Positions 12,030-27,778 of a DNA stretch of 64,000 nt are shown here, in pieces. Each line of letters begins with the position of its first letter. The first letter of the stretch is position 1. Under the pieces are notes generated by a model. It was given only the letters and a program-made list of their open reading frames with translations. It made no database searches and was not told the DNA's origin. The translations under genes and the position numbers were made by a program. Origin of the DNA: Xiphydria camelus (lineage: Eukaryota > Arthropoda > Insecta > Hymenoptera > Xiphydriidae); assembly GCA_963678675.1 (NCBI GenBank), contig OY783198.1, positions 5,399,001-5,463,000 on the forward strand, in the 5' to 3' direction.

Positions 12030-14667
12030 ATTCTAAGATGCAAACGAGACACTCGTTCGACTCAACCGATTATCGTCGTGAACTGAATTTTTCGTTGTGT
12101 TTTATTACAAGTACGGAACCTTACCCTATTTACAATCTTGATAAGTTCTACGAAATATTACACAAAAATAAGTTTCGTAGCGGGGCTTATTTACCGTTAA
12201 CGCGAACGCAGTAAAGAGTAATACGGAAATTCTAACTAGTCGGAGGTTCCGAGTCGACTGGGAATATAATTCTATTCTGGCCGATAATATCGCTTGACAT
12301 ATGAAAAATAGTAATTTTAAATAATTATCGACTCGAAACGAAAACTAGTGGCAACGCGTAATATAATCTAGTATGAAATTGCGAATGGTAGTTATGTCGA
12401 ATTGGCCAAAGGGTCATTGCACAAAGGTAAACGCAATGACTTTGGCCAACCTAATAGGATTTCAAGATGGCACTTGGCATAGAATTCCTCGATATCGTCC
12501 GGTCTTACTACCTACTGCGTTCATCATGACAACGGCATTGTCTTCCGTTGTGTAATCTGATTAATCTACAATAAAACTCTCAAATCGCCGTACCTCCGTC
12601 AATTGATTCGCAATAAAACCACTTATTCGGGATCGCTATCAATCGATCAATGGGCAATGTTTCCTCCTATAGTGCATACAAAATCTCAGCAACTGAAAAT
12701 TACAGCCGATATTAACGCCGAGAGACACAAAAAAATGTAAGGCGCCGAATATAATTTCTTTGATAATTCGCATCAACAATGTTAGTGTAGGTGTATTAAC
12801 TCCTCTCAATGATATAATCAGTTTCTACATCATTACGCAGTTCTCCACTTTATTATTAATTTTTTTTATTTAATTTGTTTAGTACTCTCCTTCTTTTATA
12901 TGTATATGTATATATGCTCAGCGTATGATCAGTGTTCTTTATTATTTTTTTTACCTTTTAATTATTACTCTCGTTATTATTCACAAAAACACAGGACACA
13001 CCGCTTTTTACAAGAGTCTCTTGTTCCTTTAGCCTTTTAAATTACACCAAGTTACAATTGAAGAGGTATACGCGGCTGATTCGGCACCGTGACTTTCTTT
13101 CCGCGGGCGGGCGCCGATTACTTTGCCGGGTATTTGCTTGGATATTAAGCTGTCGATCAGTCCCATTTTTGTTACTCCGTGGTTCATCTCATTAAAGTTA
13201 GAGTACATTTTCGTTTCAATAAAAAGAACTCGCAATATATGACGTTGCAATTCAGAGAATCCCGGAGAACATAAAAAGAAACGTATCGAATGTAATAACT
13301 TCTAAAAGGTATCATTCGAGCCACATAAATGGAAAGATGACTGAGACAATAAAAATGCGAGCGAAGAATTAAAAATAAATTCGGGTAGACTGAAAATTAG
13401 TACGACAAGAAACGGTAGCTCCTCCTCGCTTTAAAAAATAATATAACAAAAAGTTATTTCTTTATAAAATATATCAGATAACGTTGCAATGAAATGATGA
13501 ACATCTTGATGCCTTTGACTCGAACGTTGACGATATCGCAATGAGTGGCGATATTAAATTTAGGGATAATGGCCATCGTATTGCAACTAGAAATGAAAAA
13601 TAAATAAAAGTAGCTAAATTACTGCAGTAGGTAATTTTACAACGAACAACGGATAATCAGTATGCGACATAAATTGGATCATGCGTTTGTAAAGAGAATT
13701 GCTCCATATTGCAAGACGTCATATCTATAGTTTCGCCTTTACATTTTACTTCTTTATTCACAGTAGTCTGTTCAGTCTCTCACGTTCACCCACTATTCAC
13801 GTGCTTTTTTTTTAAGTAGGCAGTATTGATTTCACGGGGAGAATTAATTTCCCTTCATTCATATAATATCTCTCATTGTCAGCAGCTGATTGTTCGGAGC
13901 ACCACTAAACTTTTGTTCCGCTAATCACTCGTCAATAAGTTAGAAGTGCATTTCACGATAATAACTTCTCGTCCCTTCCGCATTCGATCGAATGTAATGA
14001 CTGGACCACCACTTGGAGGACAATTTCCCGAGCAGCATGTCAGAACGCAGTTTGAGTTCGTTTCTCGTTAAGGAAAAAAAAGTGCTTTATGCCGATTCCC
14101 ATTTCTATGTTAGTTATATTGCGTGTACATTCTTAAACTATCGCCGGCTGCAAATAGGCGGCGTTATATCGTATGCCCTTTCTTTCACTATATCCACTTA
14201 ATCCGTAAGGTGAAACTGCAGGAGATAAAACGTCGTCGCATGTCGAAACGCAACGTGTCATTGAAGATTTTTGTCTCGGTGTCCTCTCGCGGTAAAACCC
14301 AGAAAAAATGATTGCGAAGGGAATGACAAGACATTAGTCATAAAAAGGACTGTAGGGGTATCCGAATGTACCTCTTCCATTATCTTCCCCCTTTTCTTTC
14401 TCCCTCTCTATCTCTCTCCATCTCAACGCAACAGCTGCGACAGTTATTCTTCCCAGACAATGCCGCTCTCAAAGAGTCCGTAACAACACGACAGACATCC
14501 AGCACTTCCGTCCGAACTGTGAAACCAAACTAACGATTCTCTCTCTGGTTGGTTCCTCCTTCATCCTCTAATCGACTAACGCGAGCGTACGCCAATATTC
14601 ACTTGTTGATTTTGACTAAAAACGTAAACCTGACCCAGCTCGACCTGACTTTGGCATTCGGTTGAGG
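12030..14667. other. Convergent MIPEP/Cul4 3' region
   Basis: About 2.6 kb between the MIPEP stop and the Cul4 stop. A polyadenylation signal AATAAA for MIPEP is at 12570-12575. Several TTTATT copies (for example 12849-12854) could end the Cul4 transcript on the minus strand, implying a long Cul4 3' UTR. A 73-codon minus-strand frame at 13029-13250 has no recognisable similarity and probably lies in that UTR. A CT-rich stretch is at 14380-14420. No repeat family recognised. Confidence 0.5.
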
Positions 14668-18818
<4,151 letters not shown>

Positions 18819-19502
18819 ATGCGCGCATCACCAGGCCGCCGGCCTTCAGCACTCGGAAAACGTAGTTTTCCACGGGGAAATCCACGAAACTCTCGTATTT
18901 GCCTTTTCCGGAGGCGGAAAAATGTTGTTATTTCGACTCCTGCTTGTGACGGGACTCGCGAACAATTGGTATTCATCGCGCAGACGCACATGACTTCGCC
19001 CGGCGCGCTGCGCGATGCGCACACACATAATTTTGATACTAATTCAAATTTCGAGTATTTTTTTCACGAAGGCCATTATTTTACAATCTTATCGTCACGC
19101 GATAATGTTGATCGATGTTGCATCCGGAAGATTCTATCGGATATAAAGCGCGTAAAGATTAAAGATTTACAGCGAACGAAATAATTATTTTAGGGTGTGT
19201 GTGTTTTGGCATAAAATTCAATCAAATCTCTAATCACGTGGTTACACTTTTATAACCATTTCATAGTGTATTTTAAGAGCAATATACATAGATACATACC
19301 TACCTCTTTCGTTGGATAAAGAGATTTCTAAAGCGTTAACCTATCGCGAAATATCTTTCAAGTGAAAAAAAAATTCGTGTCTAATTTCGTTGCGAAAGAC
19401 TCCGATGCGCGCGCAATCATTCACGTGTATGCGCGGTTTACAAAGCGTAACCCCACTTTTTTTCCACAAACAGCTCATAGTGTTGACGTTTAATTTCGGA
19501 AA
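18819..19502. promoter_or_regulatory. Cul4/PIN4 divergent promoter region
   Basis: 684 bp between the two start codons. The Cul4 half (18819-19020) is GC-rich and the PIN4 half AT-rich. No TATA box seen on either side, as is usual for housekeeping genes. Confidence 0.5.
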
Positions 19503-20074
19503 ATGCCTCCCAAAAAGAGTGGCGGCGGTGGCAAAGCTGGAAAATCAAAGGGCGGGGACGACGGTGATAAGGGAAAGGGAGAGAAGAAAGGAGGTACTGC
19601 TGTCAAGGTAATAATTCCACAGGCATCAGACTTTCCTCCTTCTTAACCTGTCAACGATATATTTTTCTTCGTTTCTCATTGTCCATACCAACGCACTGCA
19701 TTATCGTATTTTTCTAGGTAAGACACATACTCTGTGAAAAGCAATCAAAAGTATTGGAGGCGATGGAAAAATTAAAAGCCGGGCAAAAGTTTAACGAAGT
19801 TGCAGCGGCGTACAGCGAAGATAAAGCACGCTCTGGAGTAAGTTCCTCACGGCTCTATATAATTTTAAATATATTAAATTCAAGTATTTAACGTTTTCTA
19901 CTTTGACTTTGAAAGGGAGATCTCGGATGGATGACACGTGGTTCTATGGTTGGTGCATTTCAAGATGCAGCATTCGCGTTACCAGTTTCCAGTCTGGGCT
20001 CTCCTGTTTACACCGATCCGCCAGTTAAAACTAAATTTGGTTATCACATTATCATGGTGGAGGGTAAGAAGTAA
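19503..20074 (+). CDS. PIN4: Parvulin-type peptidyl-prolyl isomerase PIN4
   Basis: Parvulin PPIase linked to ribosome biogenesis, chromatin and mitochondria in other animals. Exons: 19503-19607, 19718-19837, 19916-20074; all phase 0, 127 residues (human PIN4 131). Exon 1 encodes the Gly/Lys-rich basic tail ([10 protein letters not shown]...), which in the family binds nucleic acid. Exons 2-3 encode the rotamase domain: [53 protein letters not shown]. It has no WW domain, which separates it from Pin1. Single gene, head-to-head with Cul4. Confidence 0.97.
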
Positions 20075-20720
20075 ATCAATTGTATCAATTGCATTGTACT
20101 TTACCAGTAAATTGATTTTGTACTTGCTAATAATTAACTTTTTCTTCAATCTGCCGTGACATTGAAACTTCCTTACGTTTCATATGAAATTATTTTTAAA
20201 TATTTCTACTACCTCAATGTACCTACCTACCCGAGCACTCAAATGTATCAGGGTCAAGAATGACCAGAAATCTTTGAGATTTTCATACTCCATTCATGTT
20301 GAACGCTTATCCTATTTCTAGTTAAAGCTACATCCCCTTATAGCTATATCCCTTTTATGAAGACTTTGGTCTCAAGTAACAGGTCATTTATCTCTTAGAT
20401 AAAGAAAATATATTTATTGCAAAAAGTTGGTGTCACTAAACGATATTGTTAATCATTCATACAATATAAATACCGCATATAGCATTAAGCTGTGATTTAT
20501 ACGTTCTTTTATATAATACTGTACAACGAGTGTTGCCAAGAGAAAAAAAGAAGTGAAAGAAAAGTTCACGAAATCTACATTTTTTTTCATTAGTTCGGTA
20601 TGGAACGCACAATGTTACAATTGCAATAAATATAGCGCGATCATGCATGCTATTCAGTCGAGTCGTGACACAGATACTCATTTTGATGCAGGAAAAGGAA
20701 TTAAATTTGTACTGCAGGCC
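20075..20720. other. PIN4/C-type lectin convergent 3' region
   Basis: AT-rich tail-to-tail spacer. AATAAA-like signals occur on both strands (for example TTTATT near 20411 for the lectin strand and AATAAA near 20625 on the plus strand). No coding signal. Confidence 0.5.
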
Positions 20721-23493
20721 CTAAACGTTTACATTAGGGTTGGTGAATCGAACGTACTTTAGCAGAGAATCATTCTCTTCGCAGACCCATGGCTTTTTGT
20801 GATGACAAGCGACGTCGTGCCAGTTAACGCCGTCATTGTAGAACTGATTCAGCACAGCTAGACAATTTTCGGGAGCGCCTCCTTGGATCGCTTCACGATT
20901 ATCGGGTTGGGGCTTGTTGATACTGCAAAAGAAAAATGTCTTTATTTTCCTGTATTCATATTTTATCGTTTTGTGTTTTGGTGCTTTTAGTCTTCTAACA
21001 TCTTTGTGTAGATAGACTTGAAAACTGCGAAGCCTGCTTTTAACATTAAACGTGCAAAAGATGATAACAAGTCAGCCTTCTAAAAAATTCTTCATTTCTA
21101 CAACACTGCCAATACGTAGTGTGAAGTGCACGGAGGTCGTGCATAAACGACACTACCAATTAGAAGGAATCATTTGCTACGTAAACCGTGATAAAACCCT
21201 GACACAGATTCTGCAGTCTTGGATGCACCGCGTTGCGCATCATAATTACGCGCTTTTATCGCAATGAAACGATACGTCACGATGTTTACTTTCATTCAAT
21301 GATGACAATATTAACTGCCACTCACCCGCCGCTTTCGGACCAATCATTCTGGCTGCGGTCAGTAGTGGGAGCAAGTTTTTGCAGCTCAGCAGTCCAGAAC
21401 CATCCGTTAACGTTCAAGGGTTGTAGATCGGGTCTATCGCAACCCTTGAAGTCGCAAAGACGTCCGGAGGTCCAGATGTACTTGACATTGTCTAAAAAGA
21501 AATTTTGAAATTTAGTATCGGTTTCTCTTCTCTGTAACCAGTGAATAGCGCTTCATAGGGAGACAGTGCGTTCTTACTTTGAACAATTCGGCTCTTGATG
21601 AATTCGTTCTCGGCGGATGTTTCCAGAGAGACGAGGTCCATGCAACGTTGTCTACAGAAATTTCGGCCAGCGAGCCAATCTTTCTCTTGACCAGTCGTCC
21701 TCGGATCGGCCCAGGAATAGTAGTAACCCTTGCCGTTGAAGCGTTCATGGATGGTCCCTGGAAACGTCGCGTATATTGCGTGAATTTTATGAAGATGCAA
21801 AAAGTTAAGAAATTCGGTACAATCTGGTATCAGGCGCGGCAAATGTTACCTTGCTTCACAAGAATTAGTTAACTTTCTAAACTATCGCCCGCACTTGTAG
21901 CGTAATATACGCATTCCAAAATCGATAGCAAGAGAGTTGTTACCGGGAAAAGTATTTCCAACGAAAGAATCTGTGAAATGTGTCAAGTGCAATCGGTATT
22001 ACGTGCACAGCTTTCGTTGGAAATATTTGTTCAACTGATAGTCAATGGTATTCTAATCCACAACGCTGTCCCTATCGACGACGAAATCCTGTTTTCCCAG
22101 TGACCCACTTAGTAGGTACACCCGAACAGGTACTCTCTTATCTCACCGGAGAGAGTTTCACTTCTGAATGCGGGTAGAATAGTAAAAATTGCTAATTGCT
22201 GCCATAAAACGTGGACCGTAATAAGAAATGAACATTGTCGGCAGATGCTGAGAGAATTTCAATTGCCGCTCGTTATTCTCCTTTACGTTTGACCGACGCG
22301 AAAGGCGCGGATATGCGAAGTGAGGATAAGAGAGAACATTCCATTGATAAACCGTGTCATTGTTTGGAACATTTAACCGTCTGAAGAGTATATTTTAACA
22401 AGAACGATTCGAAAGTTTAACAAACAAATTTCTGTGGCAGATTTTGAATGCGAAGAAGAGATGTCACCTTCGTTCCAAGTGAAACTCGCAAGGTGAGTGC
22501 CGTTAGTCGTGACGACCCGGCAGCGACCGCAGTCACGACCTAGACATTGGCTCGACAGGTTGGATGCTAATAATCGCTTTCCCAAATACAGAAGAAGAAA
22601 GTTCATTGTGAAGCGGTCGATACGCATTACGCGGCAACGATAGTCAGAGGTACATCCGCATAGCTCCTCGGAACCGCATTAATATTAACAAGTGTTCGCA
22701 ATGAGAAAATGACATCCTTCCAGGGTGCGGCAATGCGAGCGCGCGATGATCCTGTTAACCTTTTATAGAGCCAACATATCATTTGGGTTGGTCCGAAGAG
22801 GACCTGTGTGTCGCGTGAATACATTACGACATATAGAGGTGTATATCAGACATGCTACAGTAGCGCAGCCTTGTATTCACAGGTCCCTCCGACTTTGTTC
22901 AGCCGAGTCCCGAGAACGAGAAAGTCATCCGTGGTAGGAATCAGTAAAGAGACTTCGTCGTCGCATTTCCAATTTAAAGACGAACGAAATGTTCGAACGC
23001 GTTAAGTTCGCGTACTTTCTATGCTCCTGTACGAGAAGATATACGCGAGTACGAGTGAATGAAAAAACTCTTGAACCAGACTTTGGACGGTGCGTGCTGG
23101 AATAAGTTTCTCCGAATCAATTTACCACGAGAGCAGCAGTTTAGAGAAAAGCCACGGTCGGCTGAGTCTTTTACCATTAGCACGCAAACTATTAATTGGC
23201 ATTTTTTGTTAATAATAACAGTGAAATGGTTCAAGTCAAAGTTACAGCGAAACGTAGTATCTACTGCTATAAATTTTGCCCTAAACCTTAAGGCAGAAAT
23301 TCACATCATGCATACCATGGAAAGACCACATTCATAATACGTGCGAAAATGAAATAATAACTTTGCAGATGACGAACTTACTTTGCGAGCAAAGAGCCGG
23401 TACCGGCGGCTCCAGAATCCTTCCAGCAGGCTGAGGCTGGAACTGCGCCGAAGCCAGCGTAGCCAGAGCACCGAGGACGACGAGACTCAACAT
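20721..23493 (-). CDS. Secreted C-type lectin (insect single-CRD type)
   Basis: Coding exons: 23382-23493, 21578-21757, 21326-21491, 20721-20922; 219 residues. Exon 1 encodes a clear signal peptide (MLSLVVLGALATLASAQ), so the product is secreted. The carbohydrate-recognition domain follows: FNGKGYYYSW, a CRQRCMDLVSLET segment, IWTSGRLCDF, NGWFWT, then QPD in the calcium/sugar loop and CLAVLN...WHD...C...WVCE. QPD is the family's galactose-type triplet, though the usual WND is WHD here. The layout resembles the fly Clect27/schlaff type, which acts in cuticle; that assignment is from memory. A splice acceptor directly before the ATG points to a non-coding first exon near 24420-24442. Convergent with PIN4. 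Confidence 0.9.
21758..23381 (-). other. C-type lectin intron carrying a long hairpin
   Basis: A 1.6-kb intron between the signal-peptide exon and the first CRD exon. It contains the inverted repeat at 21950-22028 listed separately. An 84-codon minus frame (22373-22627) has no recognisable similarity. Confidence 0.7.
21950..22028. ncRNA. Pre-miRNA-like hairpin in a lectin intron (candidate)
   Basis: ATTTCCAACGAAAG (21954-21967) is perfectly complementary to CTTTCGTTGGAAAT (22011-22024). Pairing extends outward by four more pairs (one G-U) to 21950/22028. Inward it extends by CTGTG/CACAG after a 3-nt bulge, leaving a loop of about 30 nt. Total length is 79 nt, typical of a miRNA precursor. 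The strand is unknown; the host intron is on the minus strand. I do not recognise the arms as a known miRNA. It could instead be a MITE remnant. Confidence 0.4.
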
Positions 23494-24419
23494 GTTTTCT
23501 TCTTCTGCAAGAGAGAAAAAAGAATTGATCACCGGGAAGACGTTGGGACGAGAGGAAGCGAGGAGTCGCGAGGTAACTTGAACGGGGACACACGGTGTTC
23601 TACTCCCAATACCCACGTGTCGCGACTCAAAGGAGTAGGAACGCGGAAGAATAATTTTAATTCTCAATTTCTATTCGGGACGGTACTCCTTATTCGGAAG
23701 ATGGTCCCCTAACTCGTTACATCGTCAGAGTTCAACGGACTTTCCGATAACTCGGCTTTAAGTGGATGCAGTTAAAATATTCGAACAAACTCGCCCGGTT
23801 GAGATCGACTTTCTTTCAAACCGGTCCTATGGTGTCCTGTACATCGAACTCAATGGAGCTTCTTTCAAGCACATATCGATTTACGCGTGGAAGAGGTCGA
23901 ATAGCGAAGAAAACTTCTATCGTGTATGTATCTTTAAGAAAATACGAACGATAAAAATTGCAATTTCTTATTGGGTGAATACAAAAATTGGGAACAAAGA
24001 GTAATCAATTATTACTAATAATCAATAGTAAAAACGACTTTAAAAACGTATTATCTCGAAAATTGAAGATTCGAGTACAAATCAATTTTGAAAAACTGCT
24101 GCTACATATCGATGCACCACTAAAATCATTTTCGCGCGTCTCACTTAGGATTCTCTTCTCAATATCCGAGGATCTCTTCACTGTTCTTCATTGATCTTCG
24201 AAATTCAAAGTCTGCGAAGAAGCTCAAAAGAATTGTACGTCCTTCGCGTCGCGAGACCTTACTTCACTGTACGTATCTCGAATATTCCTTAAAAAATCTC
24301 CGAATCTATTATCGCGATGACGATCGAAAGAAGACCACTCGAGGAGACCGATAAAGAGGTGGAAATAGAGGAGGAGAAAGAGAAGGAAGGAGAATCGGAA
24401 AGAAGCGGTCGATGCTCAC

Positions 24420-24480
24420 CTAGCAGCGTTCACCGACGAACTGCAATGCTTTCTTCAGGGAGCACCTCTATATATACACA
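24420..24480 (-). promoter_or_regulatory. TATA box, initiator and non-coding first exon of the C-type lectin
   Basis: On the minus strand TATATATAG (24468-24476) is followed about 34 nt later by an initiator-like GCAGTT (A at 24442), then a strong donor GTGAGC directly after 24420. This gives a 5' exon of roughly 23 nt spliced over about 0.9 kb to the acceptor at 23503-23510. A TATA-driven promoter fits a regulated, tissue-specific secreted protein. Inferred from sequence spacing only. Confidence 0.6.
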
Positions 24481-27400
24481 ATGGGGTACCATCGCGTCAT
24501 TACTTTTACAATCACCGCGGTATTTTCGGCGCGATTACCAATATCCGATTTCATGCTCCGACCGATAATATTTTGCCCGCGGGACACACGCGTCCGATAG
24601 AAAGCACCGCGGAGAGGATGGGCCGAGTAAAGCGCCTCAGGTCGACCCTGATACGTGTATATCCTACGCCTATTCGTCAACCTGCTCTCTTCGGCGATTT
24701 TCAAATAACCGAGAGCATAGTTCTTCCTATAGTATGAGTGGAGATAATCATCCTTTTGTCTCGCGGCGTGAAATGCACGGTGCTGAGGGAGAGAAAAAAC
24801 TTTCTCGCCTTTTCATGATCCATACGAACTATAAACGTGACACGATACACGCACGCGGTGTGTACCGATGATGACGGTCAAACGTTGCGTCTACGTATTC
24901 TATATTAGAAGCTGGACTGGTTACAGTCGGACGCGACTACATTACCAGGAAGGAAGGAAAGAGCGAGTAGATAGAAAATTTACCGGCCCACGCACGTGTA
25001 CCGCGAAACGAAAGTCATTTCTTGGCAATGAAGACGTACACGTCTCCTTCGACAATGAAATATTAAAGGCAGAAAGAGCAAATGCAATTAACTTCTAATA
25101 GTAATTTACTGGAGCAATATGACGAGCTTCCATTCGATGAATATTTCGTGCATTTTCGTTGATTTAGCTTTTGTTCTCATATCTCAGAACGGAGAGTTGC
25201 TAGTTTAGAATAATACGAATATAAGTTGGCACTGGTTTCCTGAAAAAATATGCCTCGAAACCAATTGAGAAGCCTTCGGGAAAATTGTAAGCACTTTAAA
25301 CGGATTCGGTCGCCAGACCGGAGACTCGTGGTATTCGCACGATACTCGACACGATGAGAAATTACCATCAAGCGTCACTTTCATCTCTGCAAGTCGCATG
25401 ACGGTAAATTGAAAGGGATTCCAAGGAATATTCGCAGAGCTACAAAGAATCCATATAAAGTTGAAATTCAAAGCGCTTCGTCTTTCCAGGTATTCATTCA
25501 TATATCGCTGCCAAGGTTGCAATGCCTTACGACAGACTTTAAGTTGGTTTATTAGACATTGTTATTACTCGAGAACGTTGCACCACTAGCTCTCGGAATA
25601 CGTATACGCGGCACGGTGCGTGCGAAGGAATTTAATAATATTCGAATTTCGTCGCGTTCGATCACAGCTATAATTACAGCGCCATTAAATGGATAATGTG
25701 AGAAGTGTTCTTACGAAATAAGAGGGTTGAGACCAGCTTATTTATTCATTCGAAACAATCACTGGAGGGCACTTAGAGCCAAAACATGGAAAAGAAGCAT
25801 TGTCGAAAAGGATGATTCATAAGCCACATCCGGGTAGGTAACAATACCTTGAAATACAACAACAATGAATAGGAATCAGACACGGAACATTGGTTGTCGT
25901 TGTCCCAAATAATTCAGATAAAATTGCCGAGCCTACTTTCAATTTTCACTCTGGAATTTTTGACGTACACGCTGGAGAAATTGAAATCCCCCGGCTTCTA
26001 GACTTTCAAGGGAAATTTCGCACCACTGCCAGACCGCGCCTCCCGTGTAATCATTTGGGTGAAATGCAATCGTATCCCGAGGCAGCGTCACGTTTGGAAC
26101 ATCGTCGTTGTTTTTCCTCGTCGGATCAGTTTGCATCGGACGGTTGTTATTCCGGCAGAATATTCAATTAATTGGACCGTCCGAAGATGTACAAAAATTG
26201 TGAACTCTTACAAAGAATCCTTCTAGTGACGGAAGACTTGGAAGGTCGAAAAAAAAGGCGTTCCCCCGTCGCGCGCACGTATTATGGGAGAAATTAGCGG
26301 GGTCTTGCACGTCTTGTTCTCATTCAAGAATATTTATCCAGCGTCTTCCGTTATTTCTGTTTGACAAACGCCTTTGAGAAAACGTGGACTTTCGCTAACA
26401 CACCCTCGGAATCTTAAAGAGCCGCGGCATCTCTTTGCCATGATCTTCTCCGTCGCTCTCTGCGCTCCTGTTGCTTTCCACGCGGCGCCCGCTGCGGTGT
26501 TCTTGCAGAAAGTCTCTTTAATTATTCTACACTGAGCGTCTAAAGCGCTCTATTTTGCAGAATAGATCATAAAATACGCGTGAAAGAAGTTTTCTCGATC
26601 TCATATTAATGATAAGGATCGTTCCTGCTTTTAAACGCGAGTTAATGAACGTATACGAAAATTATATCATGTAAGCTGATAACTATCGACATTTTCGTAT
26701 GGGATACTTATTATTTTATTATGATGCCTATTCTTCCTGCGCGATATCCGAATTATAATGAGCATATCACTGGCACATGCATAGTGAGAAAACATTTCCG
26801 AGTACCGTTAGAGACAATATACATATAATGTATCTGAGGCGTAATGTAGGTCACCCCGAAAATACTCCCCACGTATGTGATACGATATATTCATTGTATG
26901 TAGTGTACCTTGAGAAAAAACGATGTTGGTAGATACGTATACTCACTTGGATATCATCGGATATTAGCTACTATCTATGGAGAAGCCTGAAAAAACGAAA
27001 TCTACATTAAGATTTCCATAGTTTCTATTCGCGTACCATAAAAAACTTCTTCTCTAAAACTCGTTGATTCTATTTGAACACTTTTGATTTCACGGAAGAT
27101 TTCTTCATCGTGTTACGTTTAAATAGCTGCTGTTCATTTGGTAGTATTAAGATTATGAGAAAGTTAATTCTTTCGAATCATTGAAAACCGCGCTGCCGCG
27201 TTTCGGATCGTCGAATGGAACACTCAAGATTTTCAACGTACTACTTTCGTTACATATTGTCAGCAATCATGACGAATCAGTCTTTCGAACTGCCGAAGAA
27301 AAGCTGATATAACAATGCCAAATTCAATGCAGAGTGATGCGAGAAATCGCAATAAAATTGGACCAGACGAATGAATCGGCAGCATTTTCATTTCAAGAAT

Positions 27401-27778
27401 CAGCGCGCGGCTGCAATTCCAAAATGGTCATGCGCAGAGCGAATGTAGCAGAACACCGCGTATAATACGCACAATAAATAAATCCACAGTGTTATGCCGT
27501 AATGCGGATAACTTTTATACCTCTCAATACTCGTTATGCGATTATCGTCACGCGAATTGTCCGAACGCCGACATTGGAAGAGTGAAATTTTTTCGGAGTA
27601 GAAAAATATTTTTCTCTCACCAAACAGCAAGATGGCCACTCTCTGTGGTCGGCGTCTCTGTTGATCTTTTGTTTACGAAGGATTCTTGTAATAGTGTAAC
27701 CGTGAAAAATCTGTGAATCGACGGTATTTTGAGGATGCCCAGTGTCGTACACGTGTTCTCGGGCTATCCGTGTAAATA
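24481..27778. other. Gene-poor region upstream of lectin and zinc-finger genes
   Basis: 3.3 kb with no ORF I can link to a family. Scattered short frames on both strands (24468-24704, 25205-25522, 25890-26171) lack splice context and similarity. I see no terminal repeats or transposase motifs. It may hold distal regulatory DNA for the lectin and the 5' UTR of the zinc-finger gene. Confidence 0.5.

Noticed and set aside
13029..13250. 73-codon minus-strand frame near the Cul4 3' region
   Set aside because: No family similarity, no supporting splice sites, and it lies where the Cul4 3' UTR is expected.
22373..22627. 84-codon minus-strand frame with several Cys residues in the lectin intron
   Set aside because: It does not join in phase with the lectin exons and has no recognisable domain.
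25205..26171. Frames of 93-105 codons in the gene-poor region
   Set aside because: Both strands are similarly open, composition is not protein-like and there are no splice signals or similarity.
26441..26536. 31-codon plus-strand frame with a hydrophobic, signal-like start
   Set aside because: Too short to support; no mature peptide or cleavage motif follows.
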